A stretch of DNA of 64,000 nt from Acanthochlamys bracteata (taxonomy: Eukaryota; Streptophyta; Magnoliopsida; Pandanales; Velloziaceae), in the NCBI GenBank assembly GCA_019914995.1, contig CM034139.1:6674461-6738460 (forward strand), given 5' to 3'. Positions 63,077 through 64,000 of this stretch are shown here, piece by piece (position 1 is the first letter of the stretch; every line of letters starts with the position of its first letter). Under the pieces are notes generated by a model that saw nothing but the letters and a program-made list of their open reading frames with translations, made no database searches and was not told the origin of the DNA. The translations under genes were made by a program, and so were the position numbers.

Positions 63077-64000
63077 CAGTAGTAGTTTATACTGTTTCTA
63101 AAACGGGACTGGACTGGCGGGCTCAGTAAGTAACCGCGAATGGCCCCAAGGAACAATAGTTGGCCCATTCAAATAAATCTGCGGCAATGACGTAATCTTC
63201 AACAAAAAAACTTCTATAAATAAATATGAAAAATGATAATTTTCAACGGTTTTCTTCACATTATTCTTCTTCTGCAAAATGAAAGCATGTTTTATATACT
63301 AATAAGAGACGGTTTACATTGGAAGCAACTGTTCTGTTGGAGGCCATGTTTACCAAACAGGTAATTCCAACAACCGCCGAGGCCAACGAATGCTCTTCAT
63401 TTTCAACCATTTTCCAAAACATATATATATATATATTGGGAAGTTTCCAGCTAGCTTCCGCGAGATTATTACTGTACATAAAAGAGAACAAAGTTCCAAA
63501 ACGTTTTACTGTCACACGAACAGTACGAGAACACTCAACAGACAGCTGACCTTGTGCTTGGTTTCTTCTTCTCATCTTCTACTACAGTTTCGAATCATCC
63601 TTACTTGCATATATATAATGCATGGCAGCTAACAATAGTTGTTCTTTATGAAAACAATCCGTTCTTTACTAAAAACCACTTCACCTTTTCTGGACATATA
63701 GAAATTTCACCCTAAAAACGAGTCTGTTAAAACTTATCATAAGCACCTGTATGGATTTTGCATAACCATAGAAGATGGCATATTAAGGAAAAAAATGAGA
63801 AGAGTTAAAATGCATTGAGAAACATGATTAGAAAAGGTTATAGACGCACTGTTTTCTTCCAACTCAGATTAGCACTACTATGTTAAGATGCTTGATCACA
63901 TGAAGCGTTTAACATAAGAGGCAAAAAAAGAAAAAAGAAAAAAGAAAAAAAGAGCAGGCACCTCCACTGTCACTGCATGTCTTCCAACATCTTCTGTTGC
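63077..64000. other. 3' region of the mannanase gene and right edge, no complete gene
   Basis: It holds a short (TA)n run near 63420-63436 and an (A6-7 G)n run at about 63925-63953. The last 38 bases (63963-64000) on the minus strand could be the edge of an exon of a further gene (frame reading ATEDVGRHAVTVE before a GT), but this is too short to call. Confidence 0.4.

Noticed and set aside
63261..63575. Minus-strand open frame of 104 codons after the mannanase gene
   Set aside because: It includes a low-complexity TATATA stretch, has no family resemblance and no plausible splice context.
63963..64000. Possible exon edge of a minus-strand gene entering from the right
   Set aside because: Only 38 bases are visible and more than one frame is possible, including one that ends in TGA.

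Overview
The window is nuclear DNA of a flowering plant, almost certainly a core eudicot. It has split genes with GT-AG (and two GC-AG) introns, AT-rich intergenic DNA full of small transposable elements, and plant-only families: RHM rhamnose synthase, early nodulin-like phytocyanin, MIKC MADS-box, WSD1-like acyltransferase, FAR1-related sequence, VQ protein, SPA, DUF506, DUF616/MUCI70-like glycosyltransferase and GH5 endo-beta-mannanase. Nothing in the sequence lets me name the species. All gene models were built by hand by joining exons so that the reading frame and the family alignment are preserved; frames and total lengths close exactly for every intact gene listed.

Layout: 1-3.4 kb, 5' part of an RHM rhamnose synthase gene (minus) with a 2.1-kb leader intron; 6.4-7.0 kb, early nodulin-like protein (plus); 7.0-11.5 kb, AT-rich DNA with two copies of a Tourist-like MITE; 11.5-12.7 kb, short divergent MADS-box gene (plus); 13.6-15.6 kb, wax ester synthase/DGAT-like gene (minus); 16.8-19.8 kb, intronless-CDS FAR1-related gene (minus); 19.8-26.7 kb, gene-free AT-rich block with at least six MITE-like elements; 27.0-27.7 kb, VQ protein (plus); 31.5-35.1 kb, decayed multi-exon pseudogene of a YlmH/PSII-type S4-domain protein (minus); 36.0-36.6 kb, a complete TRIM retrotransposon with target duplication and primer-binding site; 37.9-38.7 kb, Ole e 1-like secreted protein (plus); 39.2-39.7 kb, Raf-like kinase pseudogene fragment; 40.3-41.5 kb, DUF506 gene (minus); 43.0-43.6 kb, hAT-like element; 44.8-50.1 kb, SPA-family light-signalling gene (minus); 53.8-57.8 kb, DUF616/MUCI70-like gene (plus) with an uORF overlapping its start codon; 58.3-60.2 kb, a three-copy diverged tandem duplication with nested 50-bp and 41-bp tandem repeats; 61.0-63.1 kb, endo-beta-mannanase (plus).

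The genes do not form an operon or an obvious cluster. A loose cell-wall theme (RHM for UDP-rhamnose, MUCI70-like glycosyltransferase, mannanase, Ole e 1/extensin-like and phytocyanin-type wall proteins) and a light-signalling pair (FRS, SPA) are most simply coincidence. I found no clearly new biological system. The items most worth a second look are the TRIM element, the S4 pseudogene, the MADS protein ending in an EAR-like motif, two GC-AG introns in conserved genes, the start-overlapping uORF, and the tandem duplication near 58-60 kb.
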